Assembly (NCBI GenBank): GCA_031289325.1
Contig: JAITPS010000016.1
Location: 1-19,424, forward strand
From: Candidatus Methanovirga meridionalis
GTDB lineage: Archaea > Methanobacteriota > Methanobacteria > Methanobacteriales > Methanobacteriaceae
Reading direction: 5' to 3'
Length of the DNA stretch: 19,424 bases
Of the stretch, positions 8,012 through 16,702 are shown piece by piece (positions within the stretch are counted from its first letter, which is position 1; every line of letters begins with the position of its first letter). Made by a program: the position numbers and the translations under genes. The notes beneath the pieces were generated by a model. The model had not been told where the DNA came from, searched no databases, and saw nothing but the letters and a program-made list of their open reading frames with translations.

Positions 8012-9202
8012 ATGGCTTTAGAATTTTATCATCTATTATTGTTAGCTGGATCTATACTTATTTCAAGTGTAATCTTAACTAAGGCATCAAGCTTAATTGG
8101 TATCCCGAGTTTAATTGTTTTTGTAATAGTGGGCATGTTATTAGGCTCTGATGGAATTGTAGGAATTTATTTTAATGACTATGGCTTGGTAAAAAATATA
8201 AGTACAATTGCACTTATAATAATCATATTTGAAGGTGGTTTAAATACAAATATTATTAAAGCAAAGAAAGTGGCTTATAGAGGAATAACTCTTTCAACTA
8301 TAGGAGTATTCATTACAGCAATAACTGTAGGATTATTCACCCATTTTTTTTTAGGCATGGATTTAATTGTTTCATTACTATTGGGTTCTATTATTTCATC
8401 AACAGATTCAGCAGCAGTATATTCCATTTTAAGCCCATTGAATGTTAAATTTAAAAATAAATTAGATATTTTGCTTGAATTTGAAAGTGCTACAAATGAT
8501 CCAATGGCTTATGTTTTAACAACATCTTTTATATACATGGTTCTTCATCCTACAACATCAATCTTTCTAATGATTATTATATTTCTTAAGTCATTGATCT
8601 TAGGTGTAGTGATAGGCTATATTATAGGCAAATTATCAACAATACTAATTGATAATATTAATTTAATCTCTAAAGGACTTTATCCCGTATTAATGATAGG
8701 AATAGCTATTTTATCTTTTGCAATTGCAGAATTTGTTGGAGGTAATGGGTTTTTAGCTGTTTATATCTCTTCTATTCTCATTGGATCCAGTGCATTATCA
8801 GATGAAGATAAAAATTTAACATTTTTCTATGGTTTAGCATGGTTAATGCAGATTGCAATGTTTATAATATTAGGATTACTATCTTTTCCAAGACAAATAT
8901 TATCAGTCATCGGATTTGGTTTATTAATAAGTATTGTATTAGTATTTATAGCCAGACCATTAGCAATATTCACATGTCTTATTAAATCCAATTTTAATTT
9001 TAAGGATAAGATTTTTCTTTCGTGGGTTGGGATTAAAGGTGCTGTTCCTATTATTTTTGCAACCTATCCCTTAAGTTATGGAATTATAGGAGCAGACTTC
9101 ATATTTAATGTAGTTTTCTTTATATCAATTATATCAGTTTTAATACAAGGATCAACAATCAAAATTTTAGCTAAAAAACTGAACTTAATCGAAAAAATAT
9201 AA
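8012..9202 (+). CDS. NhaP2-like monovalent cation/proton antiporter (CPA family)
   Basis: Polytopic membrane protein expected to exchange K+ or Na+ for protons, for pH and ion balance. The 396 residues are nearly all hydrophobic, with about 12 helices. Family motifs: FEGGLNT (73-79), SSTDSAAV (129-136) and ESATNDP with N162 D163, the ion-binding ND pair, preceded by E158 as in CPA1-type ExxxND. Late in the chain GIKGAVPIIFATYPL corresponds to RGAVPI of NhaP2, with lysine for arginine. Bacterial NhaP2 is longer because of cytoplasmic TrkA_C-type domains; these are absent here. No strong ribosome site precedes ATG 8012, so the message may be leaderless. Ion specificity is not decidable. Confidence 0.85.
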   Translation: MALEFYHLLLLAGSILISSVILTKASSLIGIPSLIVFVIVGMLLGSDGIVGIYFNDYGLVKNISTIALIIIIFEGGLNTNIIKAKKVAYRGITLSTIGVFITAITVGLFTHFFLGMDLIVSLLLGSIISSTDSAAVYSILSPLNVKFKNKLDILLEFESATNDPMAYVLTTSFIYMVLHPTTSIFLMIIIFLKSLILGVVIGYIIGKLSTILIDNINLISKGLYPVLMIGIAILSFAIAEFVGGNGFLAVYISSILIGSSALSDEDKNLTFFYGLAWLMQIAMFIILGLLSFPRQILSVIGFGLLISIVLVFIARPLAIFTCLIKSNFNFKDKIFLSWVGIKGAVPIIFATYPLSYGIIGADFIFNVVFFISIISVLIQGSTIKILAKKLNLIEKI

Positions 9203-9298
9203 CTTATAACATTTACAGAAAAGTTTTATAAGAGTTTGTGGGTGTGAAAAATTCAAATGGTAAATCATTCTTAACTTATCACTCAAATGTAGGGTATA

Positions 9299-9318
9299 AG
9301 TAAAAATCTTTTTTTACT
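9299..9318 (+). terminator. Perfect 8-bp hairpin after the antiporter gene
   Basis: AGTAAAAA-TCTT-TTTTTACT lies about 100 bp after the stop and includes a run of seven T. It may end the antiporter transcript. I see no gene between 9203 and 9507. Confidence 0.35.
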
Positions 9319-9507
9319 AATGTATTAATCTTATAAACTTCTTAAAATGCTTTAAAAAATGAATTACTGTGAATATTAAATGAAGTATTCTATCTCCATT
9401 AGTTGAATTTTTGTGGATCCAAATTCTCTAAAAATTAAAATTCTATTAAATGTAATTTTATTATTGGGTATAAAAATATAATTTAATTATCAAATATAAT
9501 TTATCTA

Positions 9508-9824
9508 ATTATAGTTAATTTTGTAAAATTCTTAATAAATAAATTCTTTAAAAATAAATTCTTTAAAAATAAATTCTTTAAAAAGTATTAATTAAAATTT
9601 GTTTATATTAATTAAAATTTGTTTATATTAATTAAAATTTACAATTATAGATTTTCATAATGTGGTATTTGAAATTAAATAATTTAATAAAAAAATTTAT
9701 TATTCAAAATTTAAGGACTATAATTTAGTAAAAAATTATCACTCTAAAATTTAAGAACCCTTCCATAAGGAATATAGTAAAAAATTATCACTCTAAAATT
9801 TAAGAACTTATTCAAACCATAATA
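9508..9824 (+). repeat. TIR element copy E (MITE-like) with repeated right end
   Basis: The left terminal repeat ATTATAGTTAATTTTGTAAA is followed by a 14-bp-period AAATTCTTTAAAAAT repeat. The conserved right arm AAATAATTTAATAAAAAAAT follows. The right terminus is present three times: a truncated one ending GGACTATAAT (near 9725), and two in a 49-bp tandem repeat (from 9727 and 9776), each containing ATCACTCTAAAATTTAAGAA. The element ends 61 bp before the helicase start codon. Confidence 0.65.
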
Positions 9825-9885
9825 TTGGTTAGTTATAAAATATAATTATAAAGATTTTATTAAAATTTTTTTAAATGGGATAATA

Positions 9886-12279
9886 ATGATTGAATATGAA
9901 CAATTTAAGGAATTTATAATTAAAGTTTTAGGAAGAGATATAGGAAACAATATAAATCAAAATAAAGCTATTTCTACTGAAAAAAATAAATCCTTATTTA
10001 TAGTTGCTGGTCCAGGTTCAGGAAAAACAACCACCATGGTATTAAAAATTCTTAAATTTGTTTTTGTGGATGGTATTCCAGCCGATGAAATAATAGCTAC
10101 AACTTTTACTAACAAAGCTGCAAGAGAATTATATTCACGTATTTTAGAATGGGGAACTAAATTAAAAGATGCCATACTAAAAGAAGCTATTCTTGATAAG
10201 GATAACGAAAAAAAATTAAAACAAATAGATTTTAGCCAGTTAATTAATGGTACCATTGATGGTATATCCGATGAATTACTTAGGATTTATAGGGAACCTG
10301 GAGTAGACTTACCAATTATAATTGAAGACTTTGTTGCAATTTCAACTATGATTAAAACAGGACTTTTCTATAAGGATAGATACTTAGATAAAGATTTACA
10401 AACCTATCTTGGGAAATTTACAAGTCATGAAACTGTATCGAATCCATCCAAAATGAGTGAAATCTTATTAAACATGAAAAATAGATTGTTTTATGATCAA
10501 GCAGATATAAAACTACTTAAAAGTCAGAGCGAGAATAATGGAGCAAAAGTTGCCTTAGATGCAATTTCAGATTATGAAGATTATTTATCTAAAAGGAATA
10601 TGTTCGATTTTCCTATGTTAGAATCATTTTTTTTAAATAAATTAAATTCTAATAGCTTTAATGATTTTTTAAAAAATATAAAAATAATTTTAATTGATGA
10701 ATATCAAGATACAAATTTAATACAAGAAATGATTTACTTTAAAATAGCTAAATCAGCTATTAACAATGGAGGTAGTATAACCGTTGTTGGTGATGATGAT
10801 CAATCAGTTTATAGGTTTAGAGGAGCTACAGTAGACTTATTCACTAACTTTAAGAAGAGAGTAAAAGAAAAGTTAAATGTTGATGTTGATGAAGTTAATC
10901 TTTCAACCAATTATCGTTCAAGTGAGGAAATTGTTGATTTATGTAATAATTTCCTATACTTGGATGATGAATATCAAAATGCAAGGGTAAGTGAAAAACC
11001 TAAAATTGAAGATGCTAAAGTTAAAGATAAAACTATTCCTATATTGGGTATGTTTAGACCAAATGAAGATAGGTTAGCTCGTGATTTATCTATTTTAATA
11101 AGGGATTTAATTGAAAATAAGGAAGTTAAACTTAAAATTAAGAGAGTTCTTAAACCAAAAGAGGATAAAAAATATCCAAAAGAAATAATTATTAGTTTAG
11201 ATGAAGAACATGGTTCTCATGGAGATATAGCTATTTTAACTTACTCCCCTAAAGAATATTCTTATGGCACCCCATTGTTTCCTTATCACTTAAGAAAAAA
11301 CTTGAAAAACTTAAGAAAACCTATTGATGTGTTTAATCCTCGTGGTCAGGATTTACATGAAATTAAATGTGTAGCTATTTTATGTGGTTTAATATTAGAA
11401 TGTATTGATCCAAAAGGTAATATTCAGAAAAAATTAAAAAAACTTCCTAAAATAGCTAATGTCACCATGAAAAAATGGCGAAAAAAAGCTAATGATTTTA
11501 TAGATTCATCTCCAGCTCCAAGTACTCCAATTTCATTAAGGGATTTTCTTAATCATTGGATTGAAAGAATTCCTTATGAAAAAAATAATTCTTCTTTAAA
11601 GCAGTGGCCTCAAACAGCAAGTTTAATTGATTTAACTTATAAATTAATTATGTGGCTTCCTAAATTTCAAGATGATCCAAAAGGATTAGTTTATCTTGGA
11701 GTCATTGCAAAAACAATTAATCAAACAGGTTTTGTAAATGAATTTGCTGCAAAGATACATTTCGATGATGAAAATTTAGAGAAAAAGTCGATTGAAGAAG
11801 CTATTTGGAATATTTTTGTTCCTATTTCTACAGGTGGGGTTTACATAGACGAAAACTTATTTGAAACCTTACCAGATAATCATATTAACATAATGTCTAT
11901 TCATCAATCAAAAGGACTGGAATTTCCCTTTGTAATTGTGGATGTTGGTTCAAGATTTAAGAAAAATAAAGTTAAAACCTCTTTCTTAAGATTCCCTAAA
12001 GATGACGGAGAAAAATCAACCTTACTTGAAGATGAAATTAGAGCTTACAGTCCTCTTGGAAAAGGAGATAGATCCAAAAAAAATCGTGAATTTGATGATT
12101 TAACAAGACTTTACTTTGTTGCTTTCTCACGTGCCCAAGATGTTTTAATGTTAATTGGATTAAATTCATCGCTAAGTGGATACAATATTAATGAAGATAA
12201 AAAAGAAATACCCAATGTTGCATTAGGTTGGAGAAGAGATAAAAAATTTGTTGGTTTTGATGAAGTATTATTAATTTAA
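9886..12279 (+). CDS. UvrD/Rep/PcrA-type superfamily 1 DNA helicase
   Basis: ATP-dependent 3'-5' DNA unwinding enzyme, presumed to act in repair or replication restart. Motifs of the 797-residue protein in order: Walker A AGPGSGKTTT (41-50), Ia TTFTNKAAREL (72-82), II ILIDEYQDTN (268-277), III VVGDDDQSVYRFRGA (300-314), NYRSSEEIV (342-350), V SIHQSKGLEFPFVIV (671-685), VI RLYFVAFSRAQD (741-752). All ATPase residues are present. A lysine-rich stretch between the NYRSS motif and NPRGQDL, and a long 2B region, are less conserved. The C-terminus is short, with no nuclease domain, so it is not AddA or RecB. ATG 9886 follows GGGAT, a weak ribosome site. It stands alone in the plus-strand series; a defence role is possible but nothing nearby supports it. 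Confidence 0.9.
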   Translation: MIEYEQFKEFIIKVLGRDIGNNINQNKAISTEKNKSLFIVAGPGSGKTTTMVLKILKFVFVDGIPADEIIATTFTNKAARELYSRILEWGTKLKDAILKEAILDKDNEKKLKQIDFSQLINGTIDGISDELLRIYREPGVDLPIIIEDFVAISTMIKTGLFYKDRYLDKDLQTYLGKFTSHETVSNPSKMSEILLNMKNRLFYDQADIKLLKSQSENNGAKVALDAISDYEDYLSKRNMFDFPMLESFFLNKLNSNSFNDFLKNIKIILIDEYQDTNLIQEMIYFKIAKSAINNGGSITVVGDDDQSVYRFRGATVDLFTNFKKRVKEKLNVDVDEVNLSTNYRSSEEIVDLCNNFLYLDDEYQNARVSEKPKIEDAKVKDKTIPILGMFRPNEDRLARDLSILIRDLIENKEVKLKIKRVLKPKEDKKYPKEIIISLDEEHGSHGDIAILTYSPKEYSYGTPLFPYHLRKNLKNLRKPIDVFNPRGQDLHEIKCVAILCGLILECIDPKGNIQKKLKKLPKIANVTMKKWRKKANDFIDSSPAPSTPISLRDFLNHWIERIPYEKNNSSLKQWPQTASLIDLTYKLIMWLPKFQDDPKGLVYLGVIAKTINQTGFVNEFAAKIHFDDENLEKKSIEEAIWNIFVPISTGGVYIDENLFETLPDNHINIMSIHQSKGLEFPFVIVDVGSRFKKNKVKTSFLRFPKDDGEKSTLLEDEIRAYSPLGKGDRSKKNREFDDLTRLYFVAFSRAQDVLMLIGLNSSLSGYNINEDKKEIPNVALGWRRDKKFVGFDEVLLI

Positions 12280-12357
12280 TTAATGATTTATTTATTCTAA
12301 TTAAAACTTGTTTTTCCGTATAAACTTGTAGTCAATTCAAGATTTTTCAATTTTAAA

Positions 12358-12826
12358 ATTATAGTTGTTTTGATGAGTTCTTAATAAATAACTTTTTTAA
12401 AAATAAATAATATTAATTTAAATTTATTTTTATTATTTAAAATTTATTTATCTTGATTAAAATTTATTTATATTAATTAAAATTTATTTATATTAATTAA
12501 AATTTATTTATATTAATTAAAAATTATTTATATTAATTAAAAATTATTTATATTAATTAAAATTCATTTATATTAATTAAAAATTATTTATATTAATTAA
12601 AAATTATTTATATTAATTAAAAATTATTTATATTATTTAAAATTTAAAATTATAGATTTTAATGAAATAATATTTAAAATTAAATAATTTAATAAAATAA
12701 TATTTAAAATTATAGAAATATTTAAAATTATAGATTTTCATAAAACAATACTTAAAATTAAATAATTTAATAAAAAAATTATCATTTCAAAATTTAAGAA
12801 CTTTTTTATATTAACCATACATAATT
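12358..12826 (+). repeat. TIR element copy F (MITE-like) with 20-bp minisatellite
   Basis: The left end ATTATAGTTGTTTTGATGAG with TTCTTAATAAATAAC is well kept. The right arm AAATAATTTAATAAAAAAAT...CAAAATTTAAGAACTT is followed by a worn terminus near 12826. Between them, 12421-12640 is eleven in-register copies of a 20-bp unit, AATTTATTTATATTAATTAA or close variants. No coding frame is present. Confidence 0.65.
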
Positions 12827-12991
12827 AATAAACACATGATCAAATATTTAAAGTTTAATTTATAAATTATATGATTAGAGTTTAATTTTATTAGAGTTTA
12901 ATTTTATAAATATTATTTAATAGTTTATTATATAATTTATTTGATGAATTATGAATTTATTAACTGAGGTATTACAATTTATTAACTTAAT

Positions 12992-13025
12992 AGTGGAATT
13001 TTTGAAGGAGTGGAATTTTTGAAGA
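12992..13025 (+). repeat. 17-bp tandem duplication spanning the cimA start
   Basis: AGTGGAATTTTTGAAGG (12992-13008) is followed by AGTGGAATTTTTGAAGA (13009-13025). The first copy contributes the AAGGAG ribosome site. It also makes a nine-codon mini-frame GTG...TGA (12993-13022) whose stop overlaps the TTG start at 13019. Confidence 0.75.
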
Positions 13026-14503
13026 AAATAAATGTTTTAGATACAACACTTAGGGATGGGGAGCAAACACCTGGAGTTTCTTTAACTTTAAATGAAAAAT
13101 TAAGAATAGCTGATAAATTAGATGAGATTGGAGTGAATGTTATTGAGGCAGGTTCTGCAATTACATCTAATGGGGAAAAAGAAGCTATTAAATCTATTGT
13201 GAAAGAAGGATACAATGCTGAAATTGCTTCATTTGCTCGTATTGTTAAGGAGGATGTTGATGCTGCCCTTGATTGTGATGTTGACAGTGTTCATATTGTA
13301 GTTCCAACTTCAGATTTACATATTAAAGAAAAACTTAAAAAAACAAGGGATGAGGTTTTTAATCATGCTATGACTATGGTAGAGTACTGTGTTGATCATG
13401 GTTTAATTGTTGAACTTTCAGCTGAGGATGGAAGTCGTAGTGATATTGAATTTTTAAAGAAAATTTTCAATTCAAGTGTAGATATTGGTGTAAGTAGAAT
13501 TTGTCTTTGTGATACTGTTGGAATATTAACTCCAGAGAAAGCCTATGATCTTTATTCTAATTTATCTGATTTAACAGTTCCTTTTAGTGTTCATTGTCAT
13601 AATGATTTTGGTTTAGCTGTTGCAAATACTATAGCTGGTATAAGAGCAGGAGCAAGTCAATTTCACTGTACTGTTAATGGTATTGGTGAGAGGGCTGGTA
13701 ATGCATCTTTAGAAGAGATTGTAGTTTCATTAAGCACTCTTTATAATGATTACTCTACCGATATTCAAATAGATCAACTCTACAATACTTCAAAATTGGT
13801 TGCACGATTAACAGGTGTCTATTTACAACCTAATAAAGCAATTGTTGGTGAAAATGCTTTTGCTCATGAATCTGGAATTCATGCTGATGGTGTGATAAAG
13901 AATGCATCAACTTATGAACCAATAATGCCTGAAATACTTGGTAGAAAAAGAAAATTTGTTATGGGAAAACATATTGGTGTGAAAGGATTAAAACAAAGAT
14001 TAGATGATTTAAATATTAAATATAATAAGAATCAGTGTAATGAGATTTTTAATAAAATTAAATATCTTGGGGATTTAGGTAAGCTAATAACTGATGTTGA
14101 TCTTCAAGCAATAGCTGAGGAGGTTCTTGAAATTGAAGAAGAGAAGAAAATAACTCTTAAAGAACTTTCCATAGTTTCAGGTAATAAGGTTATTCCAACA
14201 GCTTCTGTTAAACTTGAAATTAATAAAAGTGATGTTTTAATAGCTGATGTTGGTGTTGGACCAGTTGATGCTGCTATTGGAGCTGTTAAAAAAGGAATAT
14301 CTGAATTTGCTGATATTGATCTTGTTGAATATCATGTTGATGCTATAACTGGAGGAACGGATGCTCTTATTGATGTTATTCTTAAATTGAAATTAGATGA
14401 TGAAATTATTTCTGCGCGGAGTACACAACCAGATATTATTAATGCGAGTGTAGAAGCATATTTAAGTGGTGCCAATAGACTTTTAGAAAATAGAGAAAAA
14501 TAA
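13019..14503 (+). CDS. cimA: (R)-citramalate synthase
   Basis: Condenses acetyl-CoA with pyruvate to (R)-citramalate, the first step of the pyruvate route to 2-oxobutyrate and isoleucine in methanogens. DTTLRDGEQTPG (8-19 from TTG) and HCHNDFG (192-198) carry the metal-binding residues of the alpha-isopropylmalate synthase TIM barrel. The N-terminal sequence, including PGVSLT, VIEAGSAITS and ECDVDSVHIVVPTS-like blocks, resembles MJ1392 CimA more than LeuA or AksA. A LeuA-type regulatory domain follows (about 382-494), suggesting feedback control. TTG 13019 is chosen because GGAGTG (13007-13012) lies 6 nt upstream; GTG 13010 would overlap that site and add three residues. 2-Isopropylmalate or homocitrate synthase is the alternative assignment. 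Confidence 0.85.
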   Translation: MKKINVLDTTLRDGEQTPGVSLTLNEKLRIADKLDEIGVNVIEAGSAITSNGEKEAIKSIVKEGYNAEIASFARIVKEDVDAALDCDVDSVHIVVPTSDLHIKEKLKKTRDEVFNHAMTMVEYCVDHGLIVELSAEDGSRSDIEFLKKIFNSSVDIGVSRICLCDTVGILTPEKAYDLYSNLSDLTVPFSVHCHNDFGLAVANTIAGIRAGASQFHCTVNGIGERAGNASLEEIVVSLSTLYNDYSTDIQIDQLYNTSKLVARLTGVYLQPNKAIVGENAFAHESGIHADGVIKNASTYEPIMPEILGRKRKFVMGKHIGVKGLKQRLDDLNIKYNKNQCNEIFNKIKYLGDLGKLITDVDLQAIAEEVLEIEEEKKITLKELSIVSGNKVIPTASVKLEINKSDVLIADVGVGPVDAAIGAVKKGISEFADIDLVEYHVDAITGGTDALIDVILKLKLDDEIISARSTQPDIINASVEAYLSGANRLLENREK

Positions 14504-14567
14504 GTTATATCATAAACAGTGTATATTAAATTAGTAGACATAAATTTCAAGTGTAAAGGTAAAAATT

Positions 14568-15512
14568 ATGGATCATATACCTATTGATGTGGTTGGTTTT
14601 GGGGCTTTAAATTTAGATATTATTTATCATGTAAATGAAATAGCTAAACATGATGAAGAATCATATATTAAATCTAAAAGTATAAGTTGTGGTGGTTCTG
14701 CCAGCAACACGATCATAGGATTATCAAATTTTGGAATTAAAACCAGTTATATAGGTAAAATAGCTAATGATGATGAAGGTGAAATTTTAGAAATGTCTTT
14801 AATGAAAAACGGAGTTTATTTAAACAATTTAATTTATGCTGATGAAGGAAGTTCAGGGAAAGTTATTGGTTTTGTTGATAAAAAAGGTAATCGTGCATTA
14901 TATGTTGATTCAGGAGTTAATGATGAAATAGATATTTCACAAATTAATATTCAAGAAGTTATAAATAGTGATATGATTCATTATACATCATTTGTTGGAA
15001 ATTCAATGCATGCACAAATTGAGTTAATAGATTACTTAAGTAAAGACACAGTTTTAAGTTTTGATCCTGGAATGATATATGTAAAAAAAGGTTTCTCCAC
15101 AATTGAAAAGATATTAGATAGGACAAATATATTGCTTATTAATGAAATGGAACTAAATATTTTAATTAAATCAATTTTAAATAATGAATTAGATTATTTT
15201 AAAGACATGGCAAAGTATCTTCATGATAAAGGAATAGAAAATGTTATTGTTAAAAGAGGCGAAAAAGGAGTTTATGGAATTAATAATGATTTTGAAGTTG
15301 AATTACCAGCAAATAAAGTAGAAGTTATTGATACAACTGCTGCAGGAGATTCTTTTAATGCTGGATTTCTGTACTCATATTTAAATAGCTATTCCCTTGA
15401 AAAATCATTGAAAATTGCTAATTGGGTTGCATCAACATCAGTGACAAGCATTGGAACCAATGGACTCCCAAATTTATCACAACTAAAAGAGTTTGAAAAT
15501 AGTATTTATTAA
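14568..15512 (+). CDS. PfkB-family (ribokinase-like) carbohydrate or nucleoside kinase
   Basis: Cytosolic kinase transferring phosphate from a nucleotide to a sugar or nucleoside hydroxyl. The 314 residues have the fold's signatures: the N-terminal glycine-rich GGSASNTIIGLSNFG (42-56) and the C-terminal DTTAAGDSFNAGF (255-267), where D261 is the catalytic base and GD forms the anion hole. ATG 14568 is preceded by AAAGGT. It starts 64 bp after cimA on the same strand and may be co-transcribed, but no functional link to isoleucine synthesis is evident. The substrate cannot be fixed; methanogen relatives include broad nucleoside kinases. Confidence 0.85.
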   Translation: MDHIPIDVVGFGALNLDIIYHVNEIAKHDEESYIKSKSISCGGSASNTIIGLSNFGIKTSYIGKIANDDEGEILEMSLMKNGVYLNNLIYADEGSSGKVIGFVDKKGNRALYVDSGVNDEIDISQINIQEVINSDMIHYTSFVGNSMHAQIELIDYLSKDTVLSFDPGMIYVKKGFSTIEKILDRTNILLINEMELNILIKSILNNELDYFKDMAKYLHDKGIENVIVKRGEKGVYGINNDFEVELPANKVEVIDTTAAGDSFNAGFLYSYLNSYSLEKSLKIANWVASTSVTSIGTNGLPNLSQLKEFENSIY

Positions 15513-15523
15513 ATATAATCTTT

Positions 15524-15542
15524 ATACCTCTGCAATAGGTAT
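15524..15542. terminator. Small hairpin between convergent genes
   Basis: ATACCT (15524-15529) and AGGTAT (15537-15542) pair around CTGCAAT, 12 bp after the kinase stop. It could help end transcripts arriving from the left. The rest of the convergent spacer to 15753 holds nothing I can identify. Confidence 0.3.
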
Positions 15543-15753
15543 CATTTATACAAATTCCCAAGTTAAAAATCTATTGAAGATACTATAAACATTAATATAT
15601 TTTTTTATTACCTTCTTATGAACCTGATTTAATTTATGAAATACTTTTTTAACTTCATTATGATCTTTAGAACTTTTACTATTTATTATTTCTTTATTTT
15701 TCTTATTCAAATAAGTTTATTTTAAAATCTGTTATGGATTGCATATTTTGAAA

Positions 15754-15841
15754 TCAAATACATTCTTCAAAGTCATCTTCGCAGTATATGACATTTTCAT
15801 CTGTTGGTTAATTTTTGAATAATTCATACATATTCTCATTA
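15754..15841 (-). pseudogene. Severed C-terminal tail of the 220-aa protein (probable)
   Basis: Just past the TAG of the 220-aa gene, the +1 frame reads SRFNENMYELFKN, a TAA, then PTDENVIYCEDDFEECI and TGA at 15754. The composition is protein-like and not typical of the spacer. Removing one A from the five-A run before the TAG would join this frame to the upstream gene. I read it as the original C-terminus lost by a homopolymer indel plus a nonsense change. It could instead be a separate small ORF in decay. Confidence 0.35.
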
Positions 15842-15844
15842 AAT

Positions 15845-16507
15845 CTACTTTTTGTTGAATTCAGGCAATCCTATCCTAGATAAGAAATATGCAAATCTAT
15901 TTGAAAGATCTTCTCTAAACAGTTCACTTAAAGAAGCTAAATAACATTTTTCAAATTGATTATAAAAATATGTATTAGGAATTGTGTAGTATCTTTTAAA
16001 ATCTAAAACTAAGTCAGGAATCTGTAAATCTGTATTTCCTTTAAGATAGTGATATCTTGGAGTCTCATTTTTAAGAATGTTTTTCCACTTACTCTTATTT
16101 TCTTTTCCTTTATTATCCATTAATATATTAAATTTATCATTATATTCAGTTAAATGAATCCCTTGTCTAACTTGTTCTGATTCGGTTAAGTGAATCCCTT
16201 GTCTAACTTGTTCTGCTGGAAATCCTACACATAACAATATAGACGGAATAAGCTTATCAAAAATTGATCTTAACTTATTTTCATCTTTTACATTATTAAC
16301 ATTATTAATTTCCAATCTACTTGTATAATTTTGCTCAATATCACAATCTTGAGATAGTACAACAGAATAAGGCAATGTTATACGATCATAAATAATTTCA
16401 TCTTCTCCGTTAGAGTAAGAAATAACTTCTAATTCTGAAAACATATCTCCTTGGCATATCATATTTCCTTTATTTGGTCTATAATGAGACTCAATTTTTG
16501 ATTTCAT
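15845..16507 (-). CDS. Uncharacterised protein with SQDCD motif, last gene of the TIGR04255-like cassette
   Basis: I do not recognise a named family with confidence. The 220 residues are soluble in character, with no signal or membrane segment. The clearest motif is YSVVLSQDCDIEQ (about 47-59); an S/T-Q-x-C-D motif of this kind recurs in uncharacterised accessory proteins, where it may bind metal. The segment EQVRQGIHLTES is directly followed by EQVRQGIHLTEY, the product of an exact-period 36-bp duplication (16145-16180, 16181-16216), which looks recent. The C-terminal tail seems cut by an indel in AAAAA just before the stop. It follows the 51-aa gene by 39 bp and is presumably in the same operon. 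Expression and function are doubtful given decay in its partners. Confidence 0.6.
   Translation of the reverse strand: MKSKIESHYRPNKGNMICQGDMFSELEVISYSNGEDEIIYDRITLPYSVVLSQDCDIEQNYTSRLEINNVNNVKDENKLRSIFDKLIPSILLCVGFPAEQVRQGIHLTESEQVRQGIHLTEYNDKFNILMDNKGKENKSKWKNILKNETPRYHYLKGNTDLQIPDLVLDFKRYYTIPNTYFYNQFEKCYLASLSELFREDLSNRFAYFLSRIGLPEFNKK
16145..16216 (-). repeat. 36-bp in-frame tandem duplication
   Basis: Two 36-bp units (16145-16180 and 16181-16216) differ at only a few positions, and both encode EQVRQGIHLTE plus one variable residue. It is an in-frame expansion inside the 220-aa gene. Confidence 0.85.
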
Positions 16508-16546
16508 GAAAACACATTATATTAGATTAAAATTGATATCAAAGTT

Positions 16547-16702
16547 TTATAACTTCACTCTGAATCTTCTATTAATATGCATTTTATTGAGGAAATATTT
16601 ATCATAATCTATTTTGAATGCCTTTATATCATTATTAATAGTAGATTCATTATAAAAAATAATTTCATTATTTTCCGTGGTTTTTAATATCATTTCATTC
16701 AT
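16547..16702 (-). CDS. Small 51-aa protein, middle gene of the cassette
   Basis: The open frame runs from ATG at 16702 to TAA at 16547 and starts MNEMILKTTENNEIIFYN. GGGTGAG lies 5 nt before the ATG, one of the best ribosome sites in the window, and this is my main evidence for a real gene. Its start overlaps the last codons of the TIGR04255-like gene (stop at 16695), a translational-coupling layout, and the 220-aa gene begins 39 bp after its stop. The peptide is polar and mixed in charge, with a basic tail (INRRFRVKL). It has no membrane segment and no family I recognise. An antitoxin-like or adaptor role would be guesswork. Confidence 0.55.
   Translation of the reverse strand: MNEMILKTTENNEIIFYNESTINNDIKAFKIDYDKYFLNKMHINRRFRVKL

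Noticed and set aside
13019..14503. 2-Isopropylmalate synthase (LeuA) or homocitrate synthase (AksA)
   Set aside because: The N-terminal blocks agree better with the methanococcal citramalate synthase as I remember it. The alternative stays possible without an alignment.
15640..15753. A gene in the convergent spacer
   Set aside because: All frames contain frequent stops and no start with a ribosome site. Only the tail fragment from 15754 on looks protein-like.
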